Source of the DNA: VXYL01 sp965243175
Lineage (GTDB): Bacteria; Pseudomonadota; Gammaproteobacteria; Pseudomonadales; Azotimanducaceae
Reading direction: 5' to 3'
DNA length: 64,000 nucleotides
Assembly (NCBI GenBank): GCA_965243175.1
Contig: OZ251532.1
Location: 4,464,001-4,528,000, forward strand
Positions within the stretch are counted from its first letter, which is position 1. Every line of letters starts with the position of its first letter. Of the stretch, positions 1-8,332 are shown piece after piece. The translations under genes and the position numbers were made by a program. The notes under the pieces are model-generated. The model was given only the letters and a program-made list of their open reading frames with translations. It did no database searches and was not told where the DNA came from.

Positions 1-1
1 C

Positions 2-1129
2 CCGCTGCAATTGGACGGATATCCGAGCGCCGAGGCGGCATTCGCGGACATGCCTTATATCGGTGTCTTCGCGTTAGCCATTTGCATCGTCGGGCTGTGC
101 TTCGTCCGCCAGCGCCTATTGCTGGCGACCTTGACGTCGTTCGGCTTTTTCTGGAGTCTGCCTATGCGCCACACGACGGCGTTCCACGATTACGAAATGG
201 TGTTCCATGTCGGCGTACCCATGACTCTGTTCTCGTTGGCTCTGCTGCACATGCGGAGACTGTCCGGCGAGCCCCTCATGGCCCGCCTTGCCATCGTCGC
301 GCTATTGACGTTCGTCTTCTCAAGTTGGCGAATGAGCCTCGTCGGGGGAGAGCGGCAGAAGGACTACGACGATCTCCAGAAGGAAATCGTCGCAGACTTC
401 CAAGCGATCCGCAGCCTCACGCATGGAGGCGTCATCGGGATCATGTCGAAGGAGACCGATGTCACGCTAAGGGCCGGATACGTGTACAAGCCTCTGCTCT
501 ACTACCTCAACTCGAGAGTCCTCGTACCGGAGAGACACCCGCTCGAGTTCTCACTGCGCCAACAGAAGCTCGACGCAGTCGATTTTCTGTTCTCCGATCG
601 GCGCGACTCGATCGCCAAGACGCTCACACCTCGAAACAAGCGGTTCTTCCTCTACGAGAAGGACGCCTACGTTGACCCGTTCGACACGCTCTCCGGCGAC
701 CTTGCGGTGCAATCCAACTTCCACGTCTACTCCAGAGGAGACACTCTGACCTACTTCAAATCGCCATGCACGAAGGCCGACACGGCCCCGACATTCCTGC
801 TGCACGTCTACCCGGAGAGCTCGGCCGATCTACCCGAAGACCAGCGATGGCGCGGCTACCACAATCTGGATTTCACATTCCGCGGGCGCGGCGTCCACTT
901 TGCGGTCGACTCGCGACGCTGTTGGACATCGGACTGCGCTCGTCGGACGTCGACCAACTCCAGCTTGGGCTGCACTGCGGAAATCCGCTTGCCCACGTAC
1001 GCAAAGGCCCAAGTCCGCACCGGACAGTTCACTGGGCAGGGGCAGACATTATCGACCATCTGGTCGGCAACCTTCCCCTTGCGCAAGCCGCCGCATCCTG
1101 CGCGGCCCGAAGGCTCCGATGGCTCTTGA
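2..1129 (+). CDS. C-terminal part of a multispanning membrane protein (5' truncated by window edge)
   Basis: The reading frame is open to the first base of the window, so the true start lies upstream; the first possible internal start is a TTG at 11. The visible N-terminal third has about four hydrophobic segments (near residues 18-34, 38-54, 68-84 and 94-106), followed by a soluble domain of about 250 residues. The layout, several membrane helices and then a C-terminal globular part, recalls the end of membrane glycosyltransferase-like proteins, but I see no catalytic motif that fixes the function. The tail is rich in Pro, Arg and Ser. Its stop codon almost touches the -35 box of the promoter for the arylsulfotransferase-like genes, so the two units are tightly packed. 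Confidence 0.6.
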   Translation, partial: PLQLDGYPSAEAAFADMPYIGVFALAICIVGLCFVRQRLLLATLTSFGFFWSLPMRHTTAFHDYEMVFHVGVPMTLFSLALLHMRRLSGEPLMARLAIVALLTFVFSSWRMSLVGGERQKDYDDLQKEIVADFQAIRSLTHGGVIGIMSKETDVTLRAGYVYKPLLYYLNSRVLVPERHPLEFSLRQQKLDAVDFLFSDRRDSIAKTLTPRNKRFFLYEKDAYVDPFDTLSGDLAVQSNFHVYSRGDTLTYFKSPCTKADTAPTFLLHVYPESSADLPEDQRWRGYHNLDFTFRGRGVHFAVDSRRCWTSDCARRTSTNSSLGCTAEIRLPTYAKAQVRTGQFTGQGQTLSTIWSATFPLRKPPHPARPEGSDGS

Positions 1130-1157
1130 TTGACAGCACGCTGGGTTCCGGTATAGA
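1130..1157 (+). promoter_or_regulatory. Predicted sigma70-type promoter for the arylsulfotransferase-like cluster
   Basis: A perfect TTGACA at 1130-1135 and TATAGA at 1152-1157 are separated by 16 bases. The expected transcription start is near 1164, about 58 bases before the ATG at 1222. The -35 box directly follows the stop codon of the preceding gene. Confidence 0.55.
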
Positions 1158-1164
1158 ACGGCAG

Positions 1165-1317
1165 CCATCCACGACGCGGCGACGAGCGGGTTCCCATCGT
1201 TGGCGTAAAGAGAAGCGATCCATGATAGGTCGACGAATCTTCACCAGCGGCATGGCTGGCCTCGCCACTGCGTTGGCCCTCTGGCAACGGCCAGCGCTGG
1301 CGTCCCCGCGCCTTCGC
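1165..1317 (+). repeat. Duplicated tauD-end / Tat-leader segment (copy of about 7740-7890)
   Basis: This stretch matches the junction of the dioxygenase gene and the Tat-leader gene at about 7740-7890. Just before the ATG it encodes a decayed copy of the dioxygenase C-terminus (ERVPIVG here, ERVSIVG there). After the ATG it encodes almost the same leader (GRRIFTSGMAGL here, NRRIFTAGMAGI there), ending in a shared PALASPR. By eye the central part is well over 80 percent identical. Similarity stops at the codon after ASPR, where the arylsulfotransferase-like sequence begins, so this is a recombination junction. Confidence 0.75.
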
Positions 1318-2823
1318 GGGGTCGTGGGCGCGGCAGCCGTTTTCGCCGCCCTCCACTGCTTCGGCGCTCATCCTCCGCCGGAAGACGCCCGCACGTTCGA
1401 GGTCGTCGCTCAGCTCGGCACCGTGGTGAACGAACCGGGCGCCTTCGACGGCTACACGCTGTTCTCCAAGTACGAAGAGGCGTATCTCATCGACAACGCC
1501 GGGCAGCTGCGCCACAAGTGGGATCTGTCCTCTGGAGCGCCCCAAGTCAGATTGACGCCGAACGGCAACTTGCTGGTGCGCTACAACAATCGGGTGTTCG
1601 AGCTCGATGCCGCTGGCGACGAGATCTGGCGGATGACGGTGACGCCTGGAACGGTGCTTCACCACGACTACCTGCGCCTGCCCAACGGCAACATCCTGCT
1701 CCTGCTCCGGTCGTTCAAGGACAAGCCCGAGCTGATCGCCGCTGGCGCCGATCCGCGGTTCGCTCCCGAGCGCATATCGTACGCGCATCTGGCCGAAGTC
1801 GCGCCGACTCCGCCGGAGGGCGCGGAAGTCGTCTGGGAATGGTCGCCCTGGGATCACCTGATCCAGGACCACGACCCGAGCAAGCCCAACTTCGGCGTCG
1901 TCGGCGACCACCCCGAGCGCATCGACCTGAACTATCCGCTGGCCGAACTCGCCACGGCAAGAGAGCGGCTTTCCCACATGCGCATAGGGCGCCGTCTCGA
2001 CAGGAACTGGATGCACGCAAACGCCATCGACTACCATCAGGAGCTGGACCTGGTGATGATTTCAGTGCGCCATTTCAGTGAACTGTGGGTCGTCGACCAC
2101 GGCACAACGACGGCGGAAGCCGAGGGCAGGAGCGGCGGCAGGCGAGGCCGCGGCGGCGACCTGCTCTACCGCTGGGGCAACCCGCGCGCCTACCGTCGCG
2201 GAACCGCGGCCGACCAGCGCCTGTTCTGGCAGCACCACACGCACTGGATCAAATCTGGGCCGGGCGCCGGCAACATCCTCGTCTTCAACAACGGCTGGGA
2301 GTTCCCGGGCTTCGAACGCGACCACTCTTCCGTCGTCGAAGTCGCTTGGGGCGGGCTCGGGGGGCTTCGGGGACCGTCGCCGGGCCGGGCCTGGGGGCCG
2401 GCCGAACCGTTCTGGGAATACACGGCGTCGCCGCCGAGCGAGTTTCTGTCGTACCGCATGGGCGGGGCGCAGCGGCTTCCCAACGGCAACACGCTGATCT
2501 GCGTCAGCGAGGAGGGGGCGCTGGTGGAGGTGACGCCGGATGGCGAAACGGTGTGGAAGTACGTGATTCCGGTGGCGCGGGAGATTCTGCGCCAGGGAGA
2601 TCCGATCGAGATCGCCGATCGCAATGTGCATGTCGAATCCGGCAAGCCGTGGGCCATGGGAAGCCGAGCCGAAACCTGGGTCTATCGGGCGACTCGCTAC
2701 GCGCCCGACTATCCCGGCTTGAGGGGGCTAGACTTGACGCCGAAGGGGCCGCTCGAGGAGACGCCGCGCAAGGAACAGGCGCAGGAAGAGACCAAGACTG
2801 CGGCCACCGTGCCGGGCGATTGA
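1222..2823 (+). CDS. Arylsulfotransferase (ASST)-like exported protein, copy 1, chimeric leader
   Basis: This 533-residue protein belongs with the arylsulfotransferase-like beta-propeller family (ASST/Arylsulfotran_2). Family enzymes transfer sulfate between phenolic compounds through a sulfo-histidine, usually in the periplasm. Propeller-type motifs repeat, including LHHDYLRLPNGNILLL near residue 150 and WMHANAIDY with His265. A His cluster HHTHW (His338, 339, 341) is followed by GNILVFNNGWEF. These resemble the conserved His blocks of the family, but the exact catalytic residue cannot be assigned. The N-terminus carries a twin-arginine-like leader (RRIF, then a hydrophobic stretch ending PALASP) that copies 2 and 3 lack. 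It is first of three tandem paralogues, with 34 bases to copy 2. A start at 766 is open in frame but would give about 150 low-complexity residues. Confidence 0.75.
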   Translation: MIGRRIFTSGMAGLATALALWQRPALASPRLRGVVGAAAVFAALHCFGAHPPPEDARTFEVVAQLGTVVNEPGAFDGYTLFSKYEEAYLIDNAGQLRHKWDLSSGAPQVRLTPNGNLLVRYNNRVFELDAAGDEIWRMTVTPGTVLHHDYLRLPNGNILLLLRSFKDKPELIAAGADPRFAPERISYAHLAEVAPTPPEGAEVVWEWSPWDHLIQDHDPSKPNFGVVGDHPERIDLNYPLAELATARERLSHMRIGRRLDRNWMHANAIDYHQELDLVMISVRHFSELWVVDHGTTTAEAEGRSGGRRGRGGDLLYRWGNPRAYRRGTAADQRLFWQHHTHWIKSGPGAGNILVFNNGWEFPGFERDHSSVVEVAWGGLGGLRGPSPGRAWGPAEPFWEYTASPPSEFLSYRMGGAQRLPNGNTLICVSEEGALVEVTPDGETVWKYVIPVAREILRQGDPIEIADRNVHVESGKPWAMGSRAETWVYRATRYAPDYPGLRGLDLTPKGPLEETPRKEQAQEETKTAATVPGD

Positions 2824-2857
2824 GCCGCGACCAGCCTCCGCTCAGGCCAAAGAACGG

Positions 2858-4405
2858 ATGCCGAGCACTCGACGACTTGACGCCGGCAGGCGCCTTCACC
2901 AAGCCGTGGGCGCAGCAGCCGTCTTCACCGCGCTCCATTGCTTCGCAGCCGATGCTCCCGACGAACTCCCGCGCACGTTCGAGGTCGTCGTTCAGCTTGG
3001 CGTCGTGGTGAACGAGCCGCGCGCCTTCGACGGCTACACGCTGTTCGCCAAGCACCGAGGGGCGTATCTCATCGACAACGCCGGGCAGCTGCGCCACAAG
3101 TGGGATGCGCCCTTTGGATTGCAGCAAGCCAAGTTGATGGCGAACGGCAACTTGCTGGTGCGTTCAGCCCGTATGCTGGTCGAGTTCGATGCCGCTGGCG
3201 AGGAGATCTGGCGGCTGACGACGCCCCGCGAGTCGGAGCTTCACCACGACTACCTGCGCCTCCCCAACGGCAACATCCTGTTCCTGCGCCGGTCGTTCAA
3301 GGAAAAGCCCGAACTGGTTGCCGCCGGCGCCGATCCGCAGTTCGCTGCCGAGCGCCTAGGGTACCCGCATCTGGCCGAAGTCGTGCCGACCCCGGAGGGC
3401 GGGGAGGTCGTCTGGGAGTGGTCCTCTTGGGACCGCCTGATCCAGGACCACGACCCGGGCAAGCCCAACTTCGGCGTCGTCGGCGACCACCCCGAGCGCC
3501 TCGACCTGAACTATGCGCTCGCCGGACTCGCCGCGGCAAGGGTGCGACTGCCCCCCGGCGTCCGCTTCGGCAGCGACAATTGGATGCACGCGAACGCCAT
3601 CGACTACCACGAAGAGCTGGATCTGGTGATGATCACGGCGCGGCATTGGAGCGAACTGTGGGTCGTCGATCACGGCACGACGACGGAAGAGGCCAAGGGC
3701 AGCAGCGGCGGCCGGCGAGGCCGGGGCGGCGACCTGCTGTACCGCTGGGGCAACCCGCGCGCCTACCGTCGCGGAACCGCTGCCGACCAGCGCCTGTTCT
3801 GGCCGCACCACGCGCACTGGATCAAGGCCGCGCCGGGCGCCGGCAACATCCTCGTCTTCAACAACGGCTGGGAGTTCGCCGGCTTCCAACGCGACTATTC
3901 GTCCATTGTCGAAGTCGCATGGCCTGGCCTTGCGGGTCTCCAGCGACTGACGCCCGGCAGCGTCTGGGGCCCGGCCGAGCCGTTCTGGGAATACACGGCG
4001 TCGCCGCCGAGCGAGTTCCTGTCGTACCGCACGGGCGGCGCGCAGCGGCTTCCCAACGGCAACACGTTGATCTGCGTCGGTCAGCACGGCGTGCTGACAG
4101 AGGTGACCCTAAGCGGCGAAACGGTGTGGAAGTACGTGAGCCCGGTAGGGCGCGAGATTCTGCGCCAAGGCGACCCGATCGAGGTCAGCGACCTCGACAC
4201 GCTTCTTGAACCCGCAGACCCGTGGACCATCGGAACCCATGCCGAGACCACCCTCTATCGCGCGACTCGCTACGCGCCCGACTTTCCCGGCCTGAAGGCG
4301 CTCGACTTGACGCCGAAGGGGGCGATCGAGAAGATGCCGCGCAAGGAACAGACGCTGGGCAAGGAACATGCACCGAGATTTCCTCGAAGAGCGCCAGCAC
4401 CTTGA
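2858..4405 (+). CDS. Arylsulfotransferase (ASST)-like exported protein, copy 2
   Basis: This 515-residue tandem paralogue of copy 1 aligns almost without gaps, from the FEVV.QLG segment near residue 45 to the DLTPKG segment near the end. The His blocks are kept: LHHDYLRLPNGNILFL, NWMHANAIDYHEE and HHAHWIK. The N-terminus has RR residues, then a short hydrophobic stretch (GAAAVFTALHCFAA) that looks like a Sec or lipoprotein-like signal rather than the Tat-type leader of copy 1. The C-terminal tail differs from both neighbours (ends FPRRAPAP), so the tail has diverged. It is probably cotranscribed with copies 1 and 3. Confidence 0.75.
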   Translation: MPSTRRLDAGRRLHQAVGAAAVFTALHCFAADAPDELPRTFEVVVQLGVVVNEPRAFDGYTLFAKHRGAYLIDNAGQLRHKWDAPFGLQQAKLMANGNLLVRSARMLVEFDAAGEEIWRLTTPRESELHHDYLRLPNGNILFLRRSFKEKPELVAAGADPQFAAERLGYPHLAEVVPTPEGGEVVWEWSSWDRLIQDHDPGKPNFGVVGDHPERLDLNYALAGLAAARVRLPPGVRFGSDNWMHANAIDYHEELDLVMITARHWSELWVVDHGTTTEEAKGSSGGRRGRGGDLLYRWGNPRAYRRGTAADQRLFWPHHAHWIKAAPGAGNILVFNNGWEFAGFQRDYSSIVEVAWPGLAGLQRLTPGSVWGPAEPFWEYTASPPSEFLSYRTGGAQRLPNGNTLICVGQHGVLTEVTLSGETVWKYVSPVGREILRQGDPIEVSDLDTLLEPADPWTIGTHAETTLYRATRYAPDFPGLKALDLTPKGAIEKMPRKEQTLGKEHAPRFPRRAPAP

Positions 4406-4445
4406 GCAGGGAATGCACTGCGCGGGCATCTAGGTCGAATACGGC

Positions 4446-6039
4446 ATGTCGAGTAATCGCCGACTGAAGGCAGGCACGCGCCTTCACCGGGTCGCGGGCG
4501 CAGCAGCCGTTTTCGCTGCGTTCCATTGCTTCGCCGCCGATGGCCCCACGGAAGGCGCCCAATCGTTCGAGGTCGTCGCTCAGCTCGGCACCGTGCTGAA
4601 CGACCCGCGCTCCTTCGACGGCTACACGCTGTTCTCCAAGTACCGGCAGGCGTATCTCATCGACAACGCCGGACAGCTGCGCCACAAGTGGGATCTGCCG
4701 GTTGGAGCGATCCAGGTCAAGTTGATGGCGAACGGCAGTTTGCTGGCGCGTTCCGGCCGTATGCTGGCCGAGTACAGTGCCGCTGGCGAGGAGATCTGGC
4801 GGCTGACGACGCCCGGCGAACCGCGGCTTCACCACGACTACCTGCGCCTCCCCAACGGCAACATCCTGTTCCTGCTCCAGTCGATCAAGGAGAAGTCCGA
4901 GCTGGTTGCCGCCGGCGCCGATCCGCAGTTCGCCCCGGAGCACTTGTGGTACTCGCATCTGGTCGAAGTCGTGCCGACTCCGCCGGAAAGGCGGGGAAGT
5001 CGTCTGGGAGTGGTCCTCCTGGGACCGCCTGATCCAGGACCACGACCCGAGCAAGCCAAACTTCGGCGTCGTCGGCGACCACCCCGAGCGCGTGGACCTG
5101 AACTATCCGCTTGCCGGACTCGCCGCATCGAGAGCGCGACTGCTCCACGGCCGCCGCTTCGGCAGCGACAACTGGATGCACGCGAACGCCATCGACTACC
5201 ACGAAGAGCTGGATCTGGTGATGATCACGGTGCGGCATTGGGGCGAACTGTGGGTCGTCGATCACGGCACGACGACGGAAGAGGCCAAGGGAAGGAGCGG
5301 CGGCCGGCGAGGCCGAGGCGGCGACCTGCTGTACCGCTGGGGCAATCCGCGCGCCTACCGCCGCGGAACCGCGGCCGACCAGCGCCTGTTCCGGCCGCAC
5401 CACGCGCACTGGATCAAGGCCGGGCCGGGCACCGGCAATGTCCTCGTCTTCAACAACGGCTGGGAGTTCGCCGGCTTCGAGCGCGACCATTCGTCCATTG
5501 TCGAAGTCACCTGGCCTGGCCTTGCGGGGCTTCAGCCACCGATGCCCGGCAGTGCCTGGGGCCCGCCCGAGCCGTTCTGGGAGTACAAGGCATCGCCGCC
5601 GAGCGAGTTCCTGTCGTACCGTGCGGGCGGTACGCAGCGGCTTCCCAACGGCAACACGCTGATCTGCGTTGGCGAGCACGGCGTGCTGGTCGAGGTGACC
5701 CCAAGCGGCGAGACGGTGTGGAAGTACGTGAGCCCGGTGGCGCTGGACATTCTGCGCCAAGGAGACCCGATCGAAGTCAGCAATCTCGACGTGCTTGTCG
5801 AACCCGGCGAACCGTGGGCCATCGGGACCCGAACCGAGACTTTCCTCTATCGGGCGACTCGCTACGCGCCGAACTATCCCGGCCTGAAGGCGCTCGACTT
5901 GACGCCGAAGGGGCTGATCGAGGAGATGCCGCGCAGGAAACAGGATCAGGAAGAGACCGAGGACGCGGACGCGGCGGCATCCGATGTGGGTCTAGACCGG
6001 CGAGCGGGGACGAACGAGGGAACCGGTGGCGGCCAATAG
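4446..6039 (+). pseudogene. Arylsulfotransferase (ASST)-like copy 3, split by a one-base frameshift
   Basis: The first part reads from the ATG at 4446 in one frame to about 4988. The rest, with WMHANAIDYHEE and HHAHWIK, continues in another frame to the TAG at 6037-6039. Comparison with copies 1 and 2 places the fault at 4985-4991, where copy 3 has ggaaagg and the others support a string one base shorter; the extra base is one A at 4987-4989. With it removed the whole protein, about 530 residues, aligns end to end with its paralogues, including the DLTPKG tail. This is either a recent inactivating mutation, a sequencing or assembly error in a short A run, or a slippage site. The rest of the gene is intact, which favours a recent event or an error. 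Confidence 0.7.
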
Positions 6040-6270
6040 CTCGCGGAAGGCGTCGCCACGTTCGGTCTGGTCGCCGCGATCCTCAGAGCCGCGCGGCATC
6101 GCCCGTCCGGAATCGCCGCCACGGTCGGCCTCTACGTCGGCACCGGCGACTGGTTCGCCGCCCCGCCGTCGTTCGCCAATTCAGCCGTGACGGTGGCGCG
6201 CGTTTCACGGCATTCGTCGCCGCCCGGTTCGCTCCGTGCATGGCCGCCGGAGGACGACCGCCCGAGCCGC
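6040..6270 (+). pseudogene. Decayed aquaporin (MIP family) fragment
   Basis: Directly after the copy 3 stop, the frame starting at 6040 reads EGVATFGLVAAIL, then TVGLYVGTGDWF, then SFANSAVTVAR. This follows the second half of MIP-family water channels, where a similar helix precedes the second NPA box; here NPA appears as NSA. There is no start codon, the first half of the channel is absent, and homology fades after about 6220, with an in-frame stop before 6290. It is a remnant, not a gene. From 6271 to 6475 I see nothing beyond a lone TTGACA at 6282 with no convincing -10 partner. Confidence 0.5.
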
Positions 6271-6475
6271 TCGACAAGCCCTTGACAAGCGGTGATCGTG
6301 CGGTCAAGCTGCGCTCTAAATGCGCTGTGGCCTACCCGTTGAGGACGGTGCGCAAGCCTAGGCACGTCTCCAACGAGCGAGGCTCGCGCAAGGCAGTCTC
6401 CAGCCTTGAAGGCGGAGGACCAGCCGCAGCAAGACGGAGCTATGAAGCGGGTACGCAAGAGAGGAGCCTAGAGAG

Positions 6476-6750
6476 ATGGCGAACACGCAGAATTCCCCCC
6501 CCCCGACGATGGCGCATCGAGCGGGAGCCCTGCCGTGGCTAGCGCATCGAGCGAACACGAGGCGGGCGAAGCGCCCGCGAAGAAGCCCTGGAGCAGGCCC
6601 ACCTTCTACGTCCTCACCGACGTGATCGAAAGCCACGGTGCCCCGGGGGGCAAGACCCACCACCCATTTGGGACCCCGGTCAGTGAGGACGAGAGCATTC
6701 CTCCTCTCCAGAACACGAGGTTCAAGAAGTATCGACCAGCCTCCGCCTAG
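6476..6750 (+). CDS. Small RiPP-precursor-like peptide gene interrupted by a C10 tract
   Basis: The clear part is the frame 6535-6750 (GTG start, 71 residues), with core text KKPWSRPTFYVLTDVIES, then GAPGGKTHHPFGTP, ending RFKKYRPASA. A far better start exists upstream: GAGGAG at 6461-6466 lies nine bases before the ATG at 6476 (MANTQNS). That ATG reads into ten consecutive C residues at 6495-6504 and comes out one base off. One extra C would join it to the downstream frame, giving about 91 residues. The KPW.KPT..V motif near the middle and the short polar tail resemble leader/core peptides of ribosomally made, modified peptides such as lasso-type precursors. No maturation enzyme is visible in the window, so the function is unproven. 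The homopolymer could be a phase-variation switch or a sequencing error. Confidence 0.5.
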
Positions 6751-6783
6751 CCCCCTAACGCGCTCTACGGAGCACCCGCCGCC

Positions 6784-6804
6784 GCAGGCGTCTCGGTCGC
6801 CTGC
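6784..6804 (+). terminator. Possible hairpin terminator after the small peptide gene
   Basis: GCAGGCG (6784-6790) and CGCCTGC (6798-6804) form a perfect 7-bp stem around a 7-base loop, 33 bases after the stop. There is no T run, so intrinsic termination is uncertain. The remainder of 6751-6923 shows no gene. Confidence 0.3.
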
Positions 6805-6923
6805 AGGCGAAGCGCCGGCACTCCTGCTGTCGCCGCCCACGCTACGTCCTTGCCTCGGGGCGGCGATGGCTGTACAAACCGCTTACGGCGCATCGTGCGC
6901 CACCCACGAAGCAGGGAACCGCC

Positions 6924-7799
6924 ATGTTCAACACGCGGGAAGACCAGTTCGAGAGCGGCGACATCCGGCGCGCGTACCGCACCTTCGAAGTCGCGCCCTT
7001 GACGCCGCACATCGGCGCGGAAGTGCGCGACGTGGACCTCGCCGCGCCGCTCGGCAACGAGACCGCCCAGGACCTCCACGACGCCTGGCTCGACTGGAAG
7101 GTGCTGGTGTTCAGAGATCAGCACCTCGACCGCGAGCAGCACAAGGCGTTCGGGCGACGCTTCGGGAAGCTGCACGTCCACCCGATGCAGCACAAGTACG
7201 GCGGCGACCCGGAGATTCTCACCGTGAAGACCACCGCGAAGTCGCCCTATACCGCGGGCGACGGCTGGCACACGGACGTCACCTGCGACGAAGTGCCGCC
7301 GCTCGGCTCCATGCTCTACGTCACCGAGACGCCGGAGTGCGGTGGCGGCGACACCCTGTTCGCGGACATGTACCTCGCCTACGAGATGCTCTCGGCGCCC
7401 ATCCAGGCGTTCGTCGAAGGGTTGAGCGCGATCCACGACGGCGCCATTCCGTACATCGGCTCCTACAAGTCCAAGCCGCCGCCGGGCGGCTATCCGCGCA
7501 ACGAGCATCCGATGGTGACCCGCCACCCGCAGACCGGGCGCAAGATCCTGTTCGTGAACCAAGGCTTCACGTCGCACATCGTCGGCCTCTCCAGAGCCGA
7601 GAGCAAAGCCGTGCTCGACATGCTCTACCGCCACATCGACTCCACCCCGCGCCTGTGGTGCCGGCTGGGTTGGGAACCGAATACGCTGGCGTTCTGGGAC
7701 AACCGCTGCACCCAGCACCACGCTGTCTGGGATTACTATCCGCACAGCCGCTACGGCGAACGGGTTTCCATCGTTGGCGAAGAGAGGCCATCCGCATGA
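6924..7799 (+). CDS. TauD/TfdA-type 2-oxoglutarate/Fe(II)-dependent dioxygenase
   Basis: This 291-residue protein has the usual length and fold signature of TauD/TfdA dioxygenases, which hydroxylate a substrate carbon (taurine, alkylsulfonates, aryloxy acids) while decarboxylating 2-oxoglutarate. Iron ligands are visible as WHTDVTCDE (His116, Asp118) and the distal His265 in NRCTQHHAVWDY. An Arg-rich segment RYGERVSIVG (about 277-285) holds the Arg expected to bind 2-oxoglutarate. The start has GCAGGGA upstream. The stop overlaps the next ATG (ATGA), so the two are translationally coupled. The exact substrate cannot be read from sequence. A decayed copy of its last codons lies upstream of the first arylsulfotransferase-like gene. 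Confidence 0.88.
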   Translation: MFNTREDQFESGDIRRAYRTFEVAPLTPHIGAEVRDVDLAAPLGNETAQDLHDAWLDWKVLVFRDQHLDREQHKAFGRRFGKLHVHPMQHKYGGDPEILTVKTTAKSPYTAGDGWHTDVTCDEVPPLGSMLYVTETPECGGGDTLFADMYLAYEMLSAPIQAFVEGLSAIHDGAIPYIGSYKSKPPPGGYPRNEHPMVTRHPQTGRKILFVNQGFTSHIVGLSRAESKAVLDMLYRHIDSTPRLWCRLGWEPNTLAFWDNRCTQHHAVWDYYPHSRYGERVSIVGEERPSA

Positions 7800-8290
7800 A
7801 CCGACGAATCTTCACCGCCGGCATGGCCGGCATCGCCATTGCGCCGGCCGTCCTCTGGGCGAGACCAGCGCTGGCGTCCCCGCGCGAGGCGCTTGCGACC
7901 TCCAAGCTGGTCTACCTGACGCCGATCAAGAGCAACGGCGAAGAGAGCCGCTGCCAGGCGGAAATCTGGTTCGCCTACCACGACGGCGACGTCTTCGTGG
8001 TGACACCGCCGGACGCCTGGCGGGCCGAAGCCGTGACGCGGGGGCTCACCAGCACGCGGCTCTGGGTCGGCGAGTTCGGCGTCTGGACGCAGAGCGACGG
8101 CGCCTACCGCGACGCGCCGATGGCGATGGCCCAAGCCAGCCTGGAAGCCGACGCCAGCGTCCACGCGCAAGTGCTCGAAGCACTCGGCGCCAAGTACGCG
8201 GACGACGGCTGGACGCGCTGGGGACCGCGCTTCAAGGAAGGCCTGGCCGACGGCGGCCGTGTGATGATCCGCTACCGACTGGATGCCTGA
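7796..8290 (+). CDS. Small Tat-leader protein, possibly split-barrel flavin/DUF2255-like
   Basis: This 164-residue protein starts on the ATGA overlapping the dioxygenase stop. The leader NRRIFTAGMAGIAIAP followed by ALASP fits a twin-arginine signal with a cleavage site near residue 27. The mature part has alternating strands (AEIWFAYHDGDVFVVTPP, then TRLWVGEFG) and looks like a small beta-barrel of the nitroreductase/pyridoxamine-oxidase-like kind, an assignment made from general appearance only. Coupling to the dioxygenase suggests a shared substrate. Its leader is nearly the same as that of the first arylsulfotransferase-like gene. Confidence 0.65.
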   Translation: MNRRIFTAGMAGIAIAPAVLWARPALASPREALATSKLVYLTPIKSNGEESRCQAEIWFAYHDGDVFVVTPPDAWRAEAVTRGLTSTRLWVGEFGVWTQSDGAYRDAPMAMAQASLEADASVHAQVLEALGAKYADDGWTRWGPRFKEGLADGGRVMIRYRLDA

Positions 8291-8332
8291 CCGACCGCGG
8301 GAAGCCGCGGCGCCGAACCGGGCCCGATTCGC

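Noticed and set aside
766..1221. N-terminal extension of the first arylsulfotransferase-like gene to 766
   Set aside because: It would overlap the preceding gene and cross the promoter and a tauD remnant. The extension is Arg/Pro-rich and absent from the paralogues.
6282..6322. Promoter for the small peptide gene from the TTGACA at 6282
   Set aside because: No acceptable -10 sequence at 15-19 bases; the nearest A+T-rich string is too far away.
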